A stretch of 64,000 nt of DNA, from positions 4,063,001 to 4,127,000 of the forward strand of contig JADLSH010000358.1 in NCBI GenBank assembly GCA_016169945.1. The letters are read 5' to 3'. The position numbers and the translations under genes are program-made. This stretch comes from Trachythela sp. YZ-2020 (Eukaryota > Cnidaria > Anthozoa > Malacalcyonacea > Clavulariidae). Shown in pieces: positions 42,716 to 53,615 of this stretch. Every line of letters begins with the position of its first letter. Position 1 is the first letter of the stretch. The notes beneath the pieces are model-generated. The model did not search any database. It was given only the letters and a program-made list of their open reading frames with translations, and was not told where the DNA came from.

Positions 42716-45700
42716 ATGATGCGCAGATTTAAATCGTTACGACTGGTTGTGTCACATACTCACCTGTATAGAAAGCTCGATGAATATGGTCTGGATTACA
42801 ATGCATCAGTCACATCTATGATGCAGCAAGAACGTGATTGGATGGAATCACAACAACCAACACAAGCTATTGAAGATGAAGATTCTGAAGAGTCTCAACT
42901 ATTGAGTGATGACTCTTCCACTGGAAGCGACTTAATGCCCAAGTCGAAAACAAGACATGGTCAATGTCCAAGTCAACATATATAGTGATCAAAAGTTAAC
43001 CATAGACAACATTGATTATCGGCAAGTAGTGCATCACATGACTCAAGAGCATCAAACAGTGGATAAACATTATTTAACCGTTTGTGCCACAAAGAACCGA
43101 GTTCATGGTAACCATTTGAGCAGTGTGAGACAGGTGGATCAGTTGAACACAATCGAAAATGTATTATCAGTTAATATATTTGTATCCCTTAAATATTAGT
43201 TAATCTTTGATGGATAAGACAAAACCTAAACTCTTCCATATTTGTTTATGATAAACTGCACATGTGTCTTGTTAACTCATCAACTTGCAACATGTTCCAA
43301 TATACAATATCCTACGTAAGTGATGATCACACTGTCATCAGAAGATTATACTCAACAATGGGTCCTCTTTTTCTTTCTAACTTGCTGACATTTCTTGGAG
43401 TTATATATCACAATGAGAACGAGGCAGAAGGAATGACATCAATATTAAAAGAATTGCATAGATATGTCCCATATGTTGGCAAAGGCCGTAATCGTCAGTA
43501 TGCAGATCAAGCCATTGTAGGTGACCAGCTAACTGTAGAAAGAGGGATTAATGCGAACAACACACTCAACAATGGATTCACCCCACAGGAGATATTGAAG
43601 GGTTTGCACTTTGAATTTGCAGATTGGCATGGTGTGAATAAGACCTTTGAGGTAAGTAAATAGACATATAGACTACTGTATTTTTGTGTAGACTATTTCT
43701 ATGTAGGTAAGCAAATGTCAATGTTTCAAGCAAAGGCCCTTAGTGAGGAAGTTTGTAGGGTGGGCCTTTGATTGAAAGGTTAAAGTTTTCCATTTTTTTC
43801 CTACCTACTGTATTCTTATTATACTCAACTGTATGAGTTACTGTACAGTAATTGTATGACTATATGTCAGTTTGCTCTTGTAAGGAGGGTCAGGTCAGGG
43901 GCTTGGAGATGAGAATGTCCCTTAAGGATAACTGAGAGTTTACTGAGGCTGATAGCTGAGTTTTCACTACTCCGTTATTACTTATTGTCTTTTACTTATT
44001 GCCTCTCCCAATTAGATTGTGCAAGAAATCTGTCCTTCCACAACGGGAGAAAGGGGCAAAAATAGCTACTGAAGGTTTTGAAAAAATAATGAACCCATTT
44101 TAACCAATTATCTTGCAATACGCCCAGATGCGCCCTAATGTTAATGATTTAATGATTTAAATCATGTACATCATGTTAACTATTCACCTCACTATGAGTA
44201 CCTGACTAATAGTTATAAATTTGTTGGTATTGCAGGTTGCATTCTCAAACTTTTATAGCACTGCTTCGTCCAGTGACAAATGTACCTTGTATAGCGACAG
44301 GAACTTGATAAACCGCAGGAATGTTAAGGGTTATGTAGAGTCGAATGTTAATGCAAGTCGAAGATTTTTTGCAATGGAAGTTGAAGCAAGATTGGTCACT
44401 GCTAGGCTAATAGAACTTGGTATTGACGACATCAATGAGACACCTGATTTCGCCAATTTATCTAATACCCAGTCCTGGCCCAGAGGAGAGAAAAAAAAGG
44501 TTTCTGGGAAAGCTTTCAACAACGATTGTGGACCGTTATGTTCTTGATAAAACCAAACATGACACTTTTGTCACAGCTTGTAAAGAATTGGAGATTAAAG
44601 AGGGTCAACAAAGAACAGATGTTACTGATGATGGGAGATGTAAGTGTCGTTTCCCAGGATGCAAGTCTACATTATTTTGCTAAAGATGGACAGTGGCGGC
44701 GAATTCATCAATTGAGACATAACCCACCTGTTGTGATACCCGAAGAAGCACGGTCTGATTTATATTTTGAAGACAAACCTGAAGAAGTTGATGACATGTT
44801 CAACTACCAGAAAGCACTAATGGAGTATGGGATGATTATTGCAAATTTAAGGGATGCCATAAGTGAAGGTACTTAGAATTCATTTCTAGCCAATCATTAC
44901 AATAAATACAAAATTAGATCGTTAACAAGCAAAACCATACTACTGCACGAGTAAATTCGTCTTGCGTTAGACAGAGTAAAATTACTAAAGTAGGGCGCAC
45001 CTTGGCGCATTGCAAGCTAATGGGTTAAACTGTAAATAGATTTCTAAAATTCATTAATTATTCATAAGCAAAATACAAAGGAAACTCATGACCCGTAGCG
45101 GATCTATATATTCGATATAGACTTGTTCAAATTTTCTCCTTCAATTTTTACAGCGTAGATAACATCAATCTTCAAAATTCCAACGCCAGTGAACGTACAA
45201 AACGAGTCATTTTAGAAGTCATAATTATACAAACCTTGCAGAACGGCCTTTATCAGATCTAAAACACTCGGCTGCGCCTCGATGTTTTAAATCAGATAAA
45301 GACCTCTCGCGCGGTTTGTATATATTACTTGAATATTATTTAACACCAATAGAATGGGGCCCCACCATAATTGCATTGTAGTAAAATGATGCACTCTAGT
45401 TGACTATATAATAGTTCATATATTTACAAAACAAAAATAATTATTTATCCTCATACAAATTATGGCTATTTTTATACCAGGTGATGGGCAGAGAGTTGTA
45501 AGGTGCTGGAAGTTTATCCTACTCTATTTCAAACATGACAATGGTAGCTCGAAGTATTCTCTCGAAGTACTGTATATGATGTTCAAGATCTATGCCCTGC
45601 GCTCTGCTCACCAGCTTATTTGGAATAGGTTTATTAAAACAAAAAAAGGGACTGCAGGTAATATTCCTCTGGACCTTAATCTCGAATTCTTAAACAGAGT

Positions 45701-45983
45701 TGTGAAGGAAGCCATTAAGCAACTTGGCCCAAATGCACGCAAAAGGTTCATTGACCGAATTTGTCACAGCATGACAGTAACCAAGGCATGCCTAATGGAG
45801 AATTTTGACACTGCTGTAAAAATGTACAAATTTAAAATTCGGGAAAGCGTGTGGCACGATCTGCAAGTAAAGACCTGCAAACAATTGCCAATAAACTTTT
45901 ACATCAACAGGCATTGTAAGAATGTCGGGACGATCTTACCACTTTTATGTAGGATTCAAATCCAGCTTGTTAGCTGGATTTAA
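42716..45983 (+). pseudogene. DUF6589-type protein gene, spliced, with frameshifts
   Basis: Exons can be followed on the plus strand. 42716-42960 holds VSHTHLYRKLDEYGLDYNAS and an acidic Ser-rich part; about 42957-43180 holds DNIDYRQVVHHMTQEHQT and VCATKNRVHGNHLS. 43262-43652 holds VGDQLTVERGINANNT and FEFADWHG, ending at GAG then GTAAGT. 44236 onward follows a GTATTGCAG acceptor. 44526-44868 holds RIHQLRHNPPVV; 45481-45983 (acceptor TTATACCAG) holds DGQRVVRCWKF, LDLNLEFLNRVVKEAIKQLG and a TAA stop. The 44868/45481 junction restores a Gly codon. The GDQLTxER...DWH and RCWKF...D(L)xxExLNR patterns fit DUF6589 proteins, of unknown function and widespread in cnidarians. Frameshifts near 42950, at the A8 run near 44490 and near 44670 suggest a pseudogene. 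Confidence 0.7.
45225..45330. repeat. Foldback repeat in an intron
   Basis: Inverted arms CCTTTATCAGATCTAAAACA (45246 onward) and TGTTTTAAATCAGATAAAG, with outer arms ATACAAACC and GGTTTGTAT. The loop carries CTCGGCTGCGCCTCG, which resembles the loop of the foldbacks at 53260 and 53508. Confidence 0.65.
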
Positions 45984-46640
45984 CTTGCAAAAGATGTACC
46001 ATTGGATAAACCAGCACAAGAAACAAATTTTGTTACAAAGGCGTGCTCGATAAGTATGGTAGTACTTTGGCAGAACACATAGAAAGTATATGAAATTCAA
46101 GCCCTTTCCCCCTAAGGCAATACTAGTCATATGTTTATGGCATAATATATTTATAGTTATAGTCTCAATTTTCTTAATGCTTTTTATGGTACTGGATGTC
46201 AAAAAACCTGATATTTACAAGCACAATTGCAGTGTATAACAGTACCTTGAAGTTCACAACTTTTTAGAAATTTATGTGGTATTTGTTTTGTAAAATGCCT
46301 TTTATATATTTCTTTATACAATCAACAAATTGTGTTGAAATACTTGTAATGGAACATGCACAAGTAACTCGAGATCTGTGTGGATCAAATACTGCTTAGG
46401 TTATTCTAATTGATATCATTTTCTTGTTTAGTTTGCTTAAGTTGTATGTATAGTTATATTGCATAGGTTTTTTCAAACTGCATTGTTTTAGCAGAGTCAT
46501 TTCAAAACATTCACTGTTAATTAATAACAAATGTTACTAATTGTAAAATTTCCTGTTCCAATTTAATTGTTAATTGCTTTAAATTAAGAAAAAACTGCTG
46601 GTATTTAATGATCCTTCCCCAGATTTTGCTGTTTCATTTA

Positions 46641-49010
46641 CTACCATGGTTTCATCCTGTGAATCCCACATTGAAAATAATGTTGAATTTCTTCCCAGTC
46701 CATATCCCTTATTATTTCATCTGATTCACTTACATCATCCAAAACTGGAATATCACTAAAGTTGTTAAATACATCATTTATGGCTGCTAAGATTCCACAT
46801 GCATGTGACTTACACCAAACTTGATGACATATTGCATGACATCAGAAATGCAAAATATTTTGTGACAATTTTGAACGATGCTTAAAATTTGAAGTTTTCC
46901 AAATTCAAGCTGGGAGGTTGATAGCGAATCCGTGTTTAATACCTTTTCTTTATGTTCCTTTATTAAACCATCTCTAAATAACTTCAACTTGGTTACTAGA
47001 AGTTTCTTTTGGTCACGATTGACAGGCCGTGAAGACTTGGTCTTGCATTACATTCTTCCTCACCGCAGCTACATTCCTCAGCACAGTTGTCACAACAAGT
47101 GTGTTTGTTTTTTATGTCTGTCACTGGGGTAAATCTAAAACATTTCAAGAATAATGCTCTTCTGCAACCACTTTCAGCATGAAGACGTTCTTTCATGTCC
47201 TCTGAACAATGTGAAGACAAAAAACCATTAAATAACAAGATACACTCGCTATGGGATCCATCCCTTCTTGCACGCCCACTCTCTTGAATGTAGCACTCGA
47301 TATTTTTGACGGTCCAAAGTGTATGATTTTGTTTACTTGTTTGCAATCTACTCCCATTCCGAATGCTATGGTAGCAATAAGAACTTTAATATGATATTCG
47401 TCATTCGACAATTTCTTAGATGTGTCTTTTTACTGCTTTGGGGGTCCCAGCATGATACATTTCTACTAAGCGCATTTTAGGTTTTGGCACCGAATTCTTG
47501 TAAAATTGTTCTTCCTGCACATGTACCCTTACTTCTGACATTCTCAATTATTTCGGAAAATAACAACTCCAATTAAAGGAATATCCTTATCTACATATTG
47601 CAAAGCAACCTCGTTCCTTTCAAGTTTGTTCTATCGGGAAACTTGGACACCACTGAAGTATCACAACTCAAATTCAAACTTTCGTATATGAGAGCTTTGG
47701 TCCCTTTGCTTGCTGATGCTGTTGCCACAATAATTTGAACATCATCAGGGACAAGATTGGCATACCACTTCCGGAATGGAAGTTCACACCTTTAATACAA
47801 CATTTTATTAGATATTTTGGTGAAATCAAAATGTATACATAAACTATTTCTATTTTCAAATATTGGTTTTCTCCTTAACAAATACAAATGAATTCATCTT
47901 TAACATTGAGGAAACAAAATCTTGAAACCCTAATGCACTAGTCAATTGAAACCCTGACCCCTGGGAGAATTCAGGGATTTAACATTTTCTCAAGTGTTAA
48001 AATCCTAGCCTAAAAATGCTGTCCATTAGTTAAATTACCCAGCTGGGCTGACCCAATATCTAGCTTTCCAATGTATACAGAAACATTTTAATGCATAATA
48101 TCAGCTATTTTCATGATAAACGTGTGCTGTTACAGGGAGCTATCAAAGTAGAAAGTCAAGTGAATGGATGGAGTTAATTATTTCCCAGCATCTAAGGATT
48201 CTAAGCGAGATTAATCCCAGCTTTTTTACCCCTGCCCTTATGTTGGTGTTAAAACCCCGGATAGCAAAATGGCAATGCTTGTTAAAACTCTGTATTTATC
48301 CCGAAAAGTCCCATCAAAATCCAGCATATGCCCAGGGGTGGGGTTTAATTGACTAGTTCATAACAAAGCAGGCTAGCAGGGATGTATATAAAGATATAAT
48401 ATCAAGCCAAATATCTGGTGTGAGGATAGCAAAAAGGGCTACCTTGCTCTCTTCTTAAGTTCAGTCACATTTCAAGCCATAAGAAAACACTCTGACACAA
48501 TATCCTGGCCCCTTCAGAAAAACTCACCCATATAATTTCCATACAAAATGATGTCAAAACAATATATAGGACCATATGTACGAAATTCCATTATACTTCA
48601 CTTACCATTGAGAATATCCCTCCCCATGTTGTTGTGAGAAAGCATTCTGCCAAACCATAAACATGAGTATACTTCCCATCAATAATATCGCCAACTACTT
48701 TATCGTTATGTTCATCAGTTACATTGATTGCCGATATATTCATACTTTTTAAATAGCGAACTTGATCTTCCATTAAAGCTTTCAGTGGTGAAATAACCAC
48801 CACACTGCTTGTTCCTTGACTTTTTCGAAAGAGAACATCTGCCATGATTGGTGTAGCTTGAAAAATAAGAGATTTTCAGTTGGAAGTCGGAAAAGAACTG
48901 GCACAAGGCTTTTTTTTTGTTTGCAAAGAAGGTATTCCAAACACGTTTAATACCTTTTGAATCGCATTTTCCCAAAGAGTTTCATAAGTTTCTACTCTGG
49001 AGGGCGCCAT
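46641..49010 (-). pseudogene. RecQ-like ATP-dependent DNA helicase, decayed
   Basis: Minus-strand pieces in the correct order. The start is ATG at 49010 (APSRVETYETLWENAIQKVL), with a frameshift at an A9 run near 48910. Motif Ia is VVVISPLKALMEDQVRYLK, and the exon ends with a donor GTAAGT at 48605. A later exon at about 47790 holds PDDVQIIVATASASKGTKAL (motif III). Then come LVEMYHAGTPKAVKRHI (motif IV), VLIATIAFGMGVDCKQ (V) and YIQESGRARRDG (VI), and a zinc-binding part with HTCCDNCAEECSCGEEEC. The tail ends FNNFSDIPVLDDVSESDE, with a TAG at 46641-46643. The Walker A (GxGKS) and DEAH motifs are not seen where expected. A frameshift near 47300 and a stop near 47430 add to the damage. A MITE sits in the intron. 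Confidence 0.75.
47938..48357. mobile_element. MITE with ACTAGTCAATTGAAACCC ends, 420 bp
   Basis: Left end CTAGTCAATTGAAACCCTGA then CCCCTGGG. The right end is the inverse, CCCAGGGGTGGGGTTTAATT then GACTAGT. It lies in the presumed intron of the helicase gene. No coding sequence. The CCCCTGGG-type arms resemble, but are not the same as, those of the element at 18363-18848. Confidence 0.7.
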
Positions 49011-49332
49011 CTTTAATAAAGACCTTACGATTACATGACGCCAACGGCAACGGCAACGTCTAGAGACTGGAACGACCGCGCGGCTGACGTTGCCGTCTCC
49101 CGCCAAAATTCAACCTTACGATTCTACACGTAGCACGTCCTGTACGTCTATTTTAACTTTACAATTGCGAAGGGCTAATTACTCCTAAAAAGTGTTCGAA
49201 AGTTTGTGATTTCTGAATCCTTTCTGTTATCGTTTTGCCGTCTTTTTGGTATTCTTTCACCTTTTTATTTGTTTGTTCTTTGGGACTTTTTTGTGATATT
49301 TTTTTTATGAAAATTAAAACAGTGATTTGGCC

Positions 49333-49511
49333 AACCTCGTACCCAGGCTTTTTCCTCTTGGGGAGAAAAAACGGTTACAATTCCATGACACGCACGAAAT
49401 AGGGTTAGGGATTGGGTCGGGATTGGGGTCAAGATCAAAGAGAAATATTCGTGATTGCGTGTCATGGAATTATAACCGAAAAAACCCTGGTGAACGCTGG
49501 TCACGTGGCTC
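49333..49511. mobile_element. Dispersed repeat interrupted by a 107-bp hairpin with a G-quadruplex motif
   Basis: CAACCTCGTACCCAGGCTTT onward is the same repeat that occurs uninterrupted and inverted at 52580-52665. At 49372-49478 it contains a hairpin element with arms CGGTTACAATTCCATGACAC and GTGTCATGGAATTATAACCG, flanked by AAAAAA duplications. The loop holds five G-tracts (49402-49428: GGG separated by TTA, ATT, TC and ATT), a canonical G-quadruplex pattern. Confidence 0.75.
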
Positions 49512-49519
49512 TTTAAAAA

Positions 49520-50190
49520 TTTAATTCCTAAGGGGGTGTAGGAAAGTATCATATTACACGCTTCCACTTGAAAATTATACAGTTCAATTGCAAAGAGTGG
49601 GATATCATATTAATCGATCTTGGGAATCATATATAGTTCAAACTACCTGATAATTTTGGTTTTTGTACTTTGCTTTAAGTTTTAAAAACGTTGTATACAG
49701 TCTTATTAAAGGACAAGTCAAGAAACCAACCAAAATCGTATGCTTTTGAGCTGTTGTTTAATGTTCTCTCAGGACTCAAGCACGGTTTTATATCAGACGC
49801 CTCTTACCTACAATCGTCATTATATTAAAATATATTAAGCTATATTTATAATATTTTTGAAATATACCATTAGAATTGTTGCTATTTCTAAACGCTATAT
49901 GTTAATATTGAATATAAATAGAGTTTTCACGAGTGACCATATATCTTAAAGCATCATAGCCGATAGACACAGCGCCTTCTAGCAAACGCTAGCTAACATG
50001 CAGAGATTTATCTCCAATCTAAAATCTGTTGAAGCATTTTACATTAAGAGTTAGCAAGACACAAAAATTATGAGGGAAATTACTAAATTATGTTATTTGA
50101 GCACTTCCTTTTAATTCAATTGTGACGTCATTAAAGTATGTTAGAAAAATTTATTTCAAAATTACAATAACACCATACCACACCATAATA
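49520..50190. other. Stretch without recognisable genes
   Basis: AT-rich sequence between the dispersed repeat and the Tigger pseudogene. No terminal repeat of the Tigger element could be identified here. Confidence 0.4.
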
Positions 50191-50194
50191 CCAA

Positions 50195-51734
50195 TTAATA
50201 ACTACACATTGTAAAGTTCTCATAAAATTTGGAGTAACGAAGAAACAATGTTAGGACTTGGTAAAAAAAATCAGAGACTTTTGATTGGCTATTCCTTTTC
50301 TGAAGCCAATCATTTTGCGTTCGAAAAATGACTTTCGAAAGTTCGTTTGCGGTAATAACGTCTCCCCTTGACTGCAAAAACTGCAAAGCGTCTTCAAGGT
50401 TTACTACAGCTTCCTTATAAGAAGTTACTTTTAATGTTGGCACTGAAACTCCTTCCTCATTATCAGCATCATTTGCGTTGTTGTCATCGTCGCTGTCGTT
50501 GATATCAACAGTTGCCTGGTTCACGTCCAAATCTCTAAAGAAACTTTCTTCCCAATTGTCTGGTAATTCTTTGCATACTGGTGGGTCATAGCAACCGGAT
50601 ACTGCTTCTTTAATGCCTGTGGCATCTACTCCACTCGCTTGATCGGCCATGTCCTCGAGATTACTGATTTCACTGTGAAGTTCAGCAAAAGGGTCAACAT
50701 CACTGTTCTCCGGCTCCAGGGCATTAACTTCACCTTCAGAACGAAGTATGCCTGCCTTGATAAAACATTTAACGACTGTTGATTCTGAAACATCATTCCA
50801 TGCCATGGCAGTCCATCGCATTGCTTGTAAAACATCGATTGACTTACAAACTTCGGATGCAGAAGAACACTCATCAATTTTGCTAACTACGTGTGTTAAC
50901 AAGCACCTGTAGTACTTGAGTTTAAATGCCTGTATTATTCCGAGGTCAAGTGGCTGCAAGCGAGATGTAGTGTTTGCAGGTAGAAACACGACTTTGATTT
51001 GGGTAAATTTCTCGCCCAGATCTTCGGGGTGACATGGGGCATTGTCCATGAACAAGAGGATTCTTCTATTCTGGGTTTTCAAACGGCGATTCAGGTTACT
51101 GAGAATTTCCTCCAAAATTTCACTTTCCATCCACGCTTTACGTTGATTGAAATACATGCATGGTAATTTCGATCGATTCGAAATCCCCTTAAAGCATCTT
51201 GGATTAGCTGCCTTGCCAATAACAATAGGCTTTTCTTTGCCACCCTTGGCATCCACGAAGAAAGCACAAGTCAGTCATTCCTTAGATTTCTTTCCACCTG
51301 TACAATTACGGGATGAATCTGCCAGTGATTTATTCGGCAAAGCCCTAAAGAATTGACCAGTTTCATCCATATTTCAGATGTTCTCTGGCTCCCATCCTTG
51401 TAAGATTTCTGGGAGTCTTTCTTTCCCGGAGTCGACCGTAGTTTCGTTCACATCTCCCGCTTCACCAGAAATGAATCTAGCCTTGATATTATTTCTGTTC
51501 TTAAAGCGATGTAGCCATCCGTTTGATGCTTTAAACTCAGACGGGGTTACATCAAAAGCTTTGGCAATTTGCATGGCTTTTTCTTGTAGTATCGGACCAG
51601 ATATAGGGATATTCTTGCTTCTCGCTTTGCGGAACCATGCCAGTAATGCGCTGTCAATTTCAGCATTCTTCCCTCCTCTCGATCGTTTTGTGTCGCTGCA
51701 ACTTGGATGTTGTGTTCTGCACAAGGTGTCTTAA
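50195..51734 (-). pseudogene. Tigger/pogo-type (Jerky-like) transposase
   Basis: The minus strand reads an N-terminal CENP-B-type helix-turn-helix region (KNAEIDSALLAWFRKARSKN, then FDVTPSEFKASNGWLHRFK; 51724-51374). The DDE domain follows: MDETGQFFRALPNKS (first Asp), RRILLFMDNAPCHPEDLGEK (second Asp), FLPANTTSRLQPLDLGIIQA (third position) and KYYRCLLTHVVSKIDE. The C-terminal part is acidic. An in-frame TGA occurs just before MDETG (about 51376) and another after KKSKE (about 51275), so it is a pseudogene that is otherwise well conserved. The family cuts and pastes at TA sites. Confidence 0.85.
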
Positions 51735-51771
51735 ATTATACTGTATTTCCGTCCGTAAACACATTTACTAT

Positions 51772-51875
51772 TTAGAGTGACCGTATTAACGGGGTGATTT
51801 CTTTAGTTCGGGACTCTAGAATATGGCCGTTGGCCGTATTAACGGGGTGGCCGTATTAACGGGGTAACTTATTCG
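51772..51875. repeat. Repeated CCGTATTAACGGGGT units next to the Tigger 5' end
   Basis: CCGTATTAACGGGGT occurs three times (about 51781, 51833 and 51851) just upstream of the transposase start on its strand. They may be terminal or subterminal transposase-binding repeats of the element. Confidence 0.65.
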
Positions 51876-51879
51876 GAAA

Positions 51880-52560
51880 ATTCAAATTACGATATAGTAT
51901 ATAGTACTGTAGTAAATATCGTCTTTATTTAATATAAACCTTTATCTTGCCCCCAAGGCGCATGCAAAGCAATGATAGAACGGATCAGGTGTACAAAATA
52001 CTTTTCTATTTTATTATGTCTGCACGTTTTATTTCGGTACATAATTCATAAAACTGATGCATAGCTATAGTCATATGTTGTAAGCATTCGCACAGATATA
52101 TATATTTATTATATGGATATGGGTGTTTTACCGGAAACTAAAACACTCATATTTTCCATATTTCACTAGTGAAATATGAAAAAAAATATGTAATGCGTGT
52201 GTTTCCTCGCGCGACCGTTTCCTCGCGCGGTTGTCAAATAAAGACTGTTCTTATTGAGTTTCTTTTCATTTTTGTCCATATAATAAAAAGTACATTACAC
52301 GGCGGCTCGAAGATATGAATATTATTTTCGAGTCGTAAAAACAATATAATCAATATTAATGCAATAATATCACAGCATTAAATATATCCATTTTGTTTTT
52401 AACAACTAAGTCTTTAACAAGTCAGTGGCAAGTGATGTCATGATAAATACGAATACATATAAAAAAGTTTCGTCCCAATTTCTTGCTGCTATGTCCCAAG
52501 ATACTATGTTCCAAACGCAACAATATCACGGAAGACAACAAGCTCCTCGACCACCCCTCC
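51880..52560. other. Stretch without recognisable genes
   Basis: AT-rich. A 22-bp palindrome centred on TTTCACTAGTGAAA lies at about 52159-52180, and CCTCGCGCG is repeated at 52206 and 52222. Confidence 0.5.
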
Positions 52561-52579
52561 CTCAGTACAATTTCAATTT

Positions 52580-52665
52580 AGCTCCCAAAATCTGGGAGCC
52601 ACGTGACCAGCGTTCACCAGGGTTTTTTCTCCCCGAGAGGAAAAAGCCTGGGTACGAGGTTGTGA
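52580..52665. repeat. Uninterrupted inverted copy of the 49333-49511 repeat
   Basis: It reads GAGCCACGTGACCAGCGTTC, then CACCAGGGTTTTTTCTCC and GAAAAAGCCTGGGTACGAGG. It shows the sequence before the hairpin inserted in the other copy. Confidence 0.8.
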
Positions 52666-52951
52666 TTTGGCGCCCCTCGGACAATTTACTTCGAGATGCC
52701 AAAGCTTAGAGACGCAATTGTGTTTGCTTATTCGTGTAATGCAATAAACGACGTAGAATATGCGCTTTTATTATATACACAAGCTCTGGATATGAGGTAT
52801 TCTGCAATCTGATTGGTTCTCTACTAGCAGGATATTAGCTCTTATAATATAGCCAACCACAATGCTGCAATCTGATTGGTTGTCTACTAGCAGGATATTT
52901 TGTGATATCCTACTAGTAGAGCAATATCCTACTAGTAGGGAAAAAAACAAA

Positions 52952-53063
52952 ATGGCTTCCAGATTTGTAAGCATGAATGATGAAGAAATTGGAGTTTTGC
53001 TTCAAAATAGCACGCCTAAGAACACAAAAAAGGCAACAAAATTTGGAATGAAGGTTTTTGACG
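52952..53063 (+). pseudogene. First-exon-like segment of a Crypton/ZMYM (DUF3504)-type gene
   Basis: ATG is followed by NDEEIGVLLQNSTPKNTKKA and TKFGMKVFD, then a splice-donor-like GGTAAGC. The S-K/P-K-NTKKAT...G...VF pattern resembles the opening of KIAA1958/ZMYM-like, Crypton-derived proteins common in cnidarians. No following exon was found in the window. A shorter paralogue (GRFGQMNEEEIQVLLEKSTP) is at 53396-53465 and stops at the element end. Confidence 0.5.
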
Positions 53064-53254
53064 GTAAGCCAAATGTAAATGTCTATAAAATTTATACTTA
53101 AAAAGAAATTACGAAAAGTAAACATGTATCGCAAAATAATCGCTTTTTAATTTGCATTTGCCTGATTTGGCCATAAAAACAAAACAAAACATGAAAACAT
53201 ATTTTATTTTTCGTTTAATTTTATAGAATGGTTTACCAGCTCAAGGCTATATTA

Positions 53255-53365
53255 TAAGTGAAATATTATATTCGCTCTCGTCGGATATTGGCTGATAGCC
53301 AACTCGGCGAAGCGCCTCGTTGGCTATCAGCCAATATCCGACTCGAGCTCATATAATATTTCTTA
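53255..53365. repeat. Foldback repeat A
   Basis: A near-perfect hairpin: CTCTCGTCGGATATTGGCTG ... CAGCCAATATCCGACTCGAG, with inner CTCGGCG/CGCCTCG and flanking TATTATAT/ATATAATA arms. Confidence 0.85.
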
Positions 53366-53504
53366 CATATCCTGCTAGTAGAGAAAAGTAGAAAAATGGC
53401 TGGCAGATTCGGACAAATGAATGAAGAGGAAATTCAAGTTTTACTTGAAAAAAGTACGCCAAAATGTTCTGTTCATATCCAGAGCTTGTGTATATAATAA
53501 AACA

Positions 53505-53615
53505 GTTATTCCACTCACTCTCGTCGTATATGACTGGTAGTCGACTCGGCGCTATCGCGCCTCGTCGGCTATCAGCTCATATACGACTCGAGTTCGTAGA
53601 ATAATTGTTAACTAT
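53505..53615. repeat. Foldback repeat B (diverged relative of A)
   Basis: CTCTCGTCGTATATGACTGG ... TCAGCTCATATACGACTCGA with the loop CTCGGCGCTATCGCGCCTCG. Its right arm is the first part of each of the tandem 393-bp units that follow. Confidence 0.85.

Larger units (their letters stand above)
52766..53502. mobile_element. 737-bp element with 30-bp perfect terminal inverted repeats
   Basis: 52766-52795 and 53473-53502 are exact inverted repeats (TATATACACAAGCTCTGGAT core). Inside are two direct copies of a CTGCAATCTGATTGGTT unit (52803 and 52864), ACTAGTAGGATAT palindromes, two paralogous ATG-starting exon pieces (52952 and 53396) and a foldback (53260-53360). It could be a nonautonomous transposon that captured an exon. 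Confidence 0.65.
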
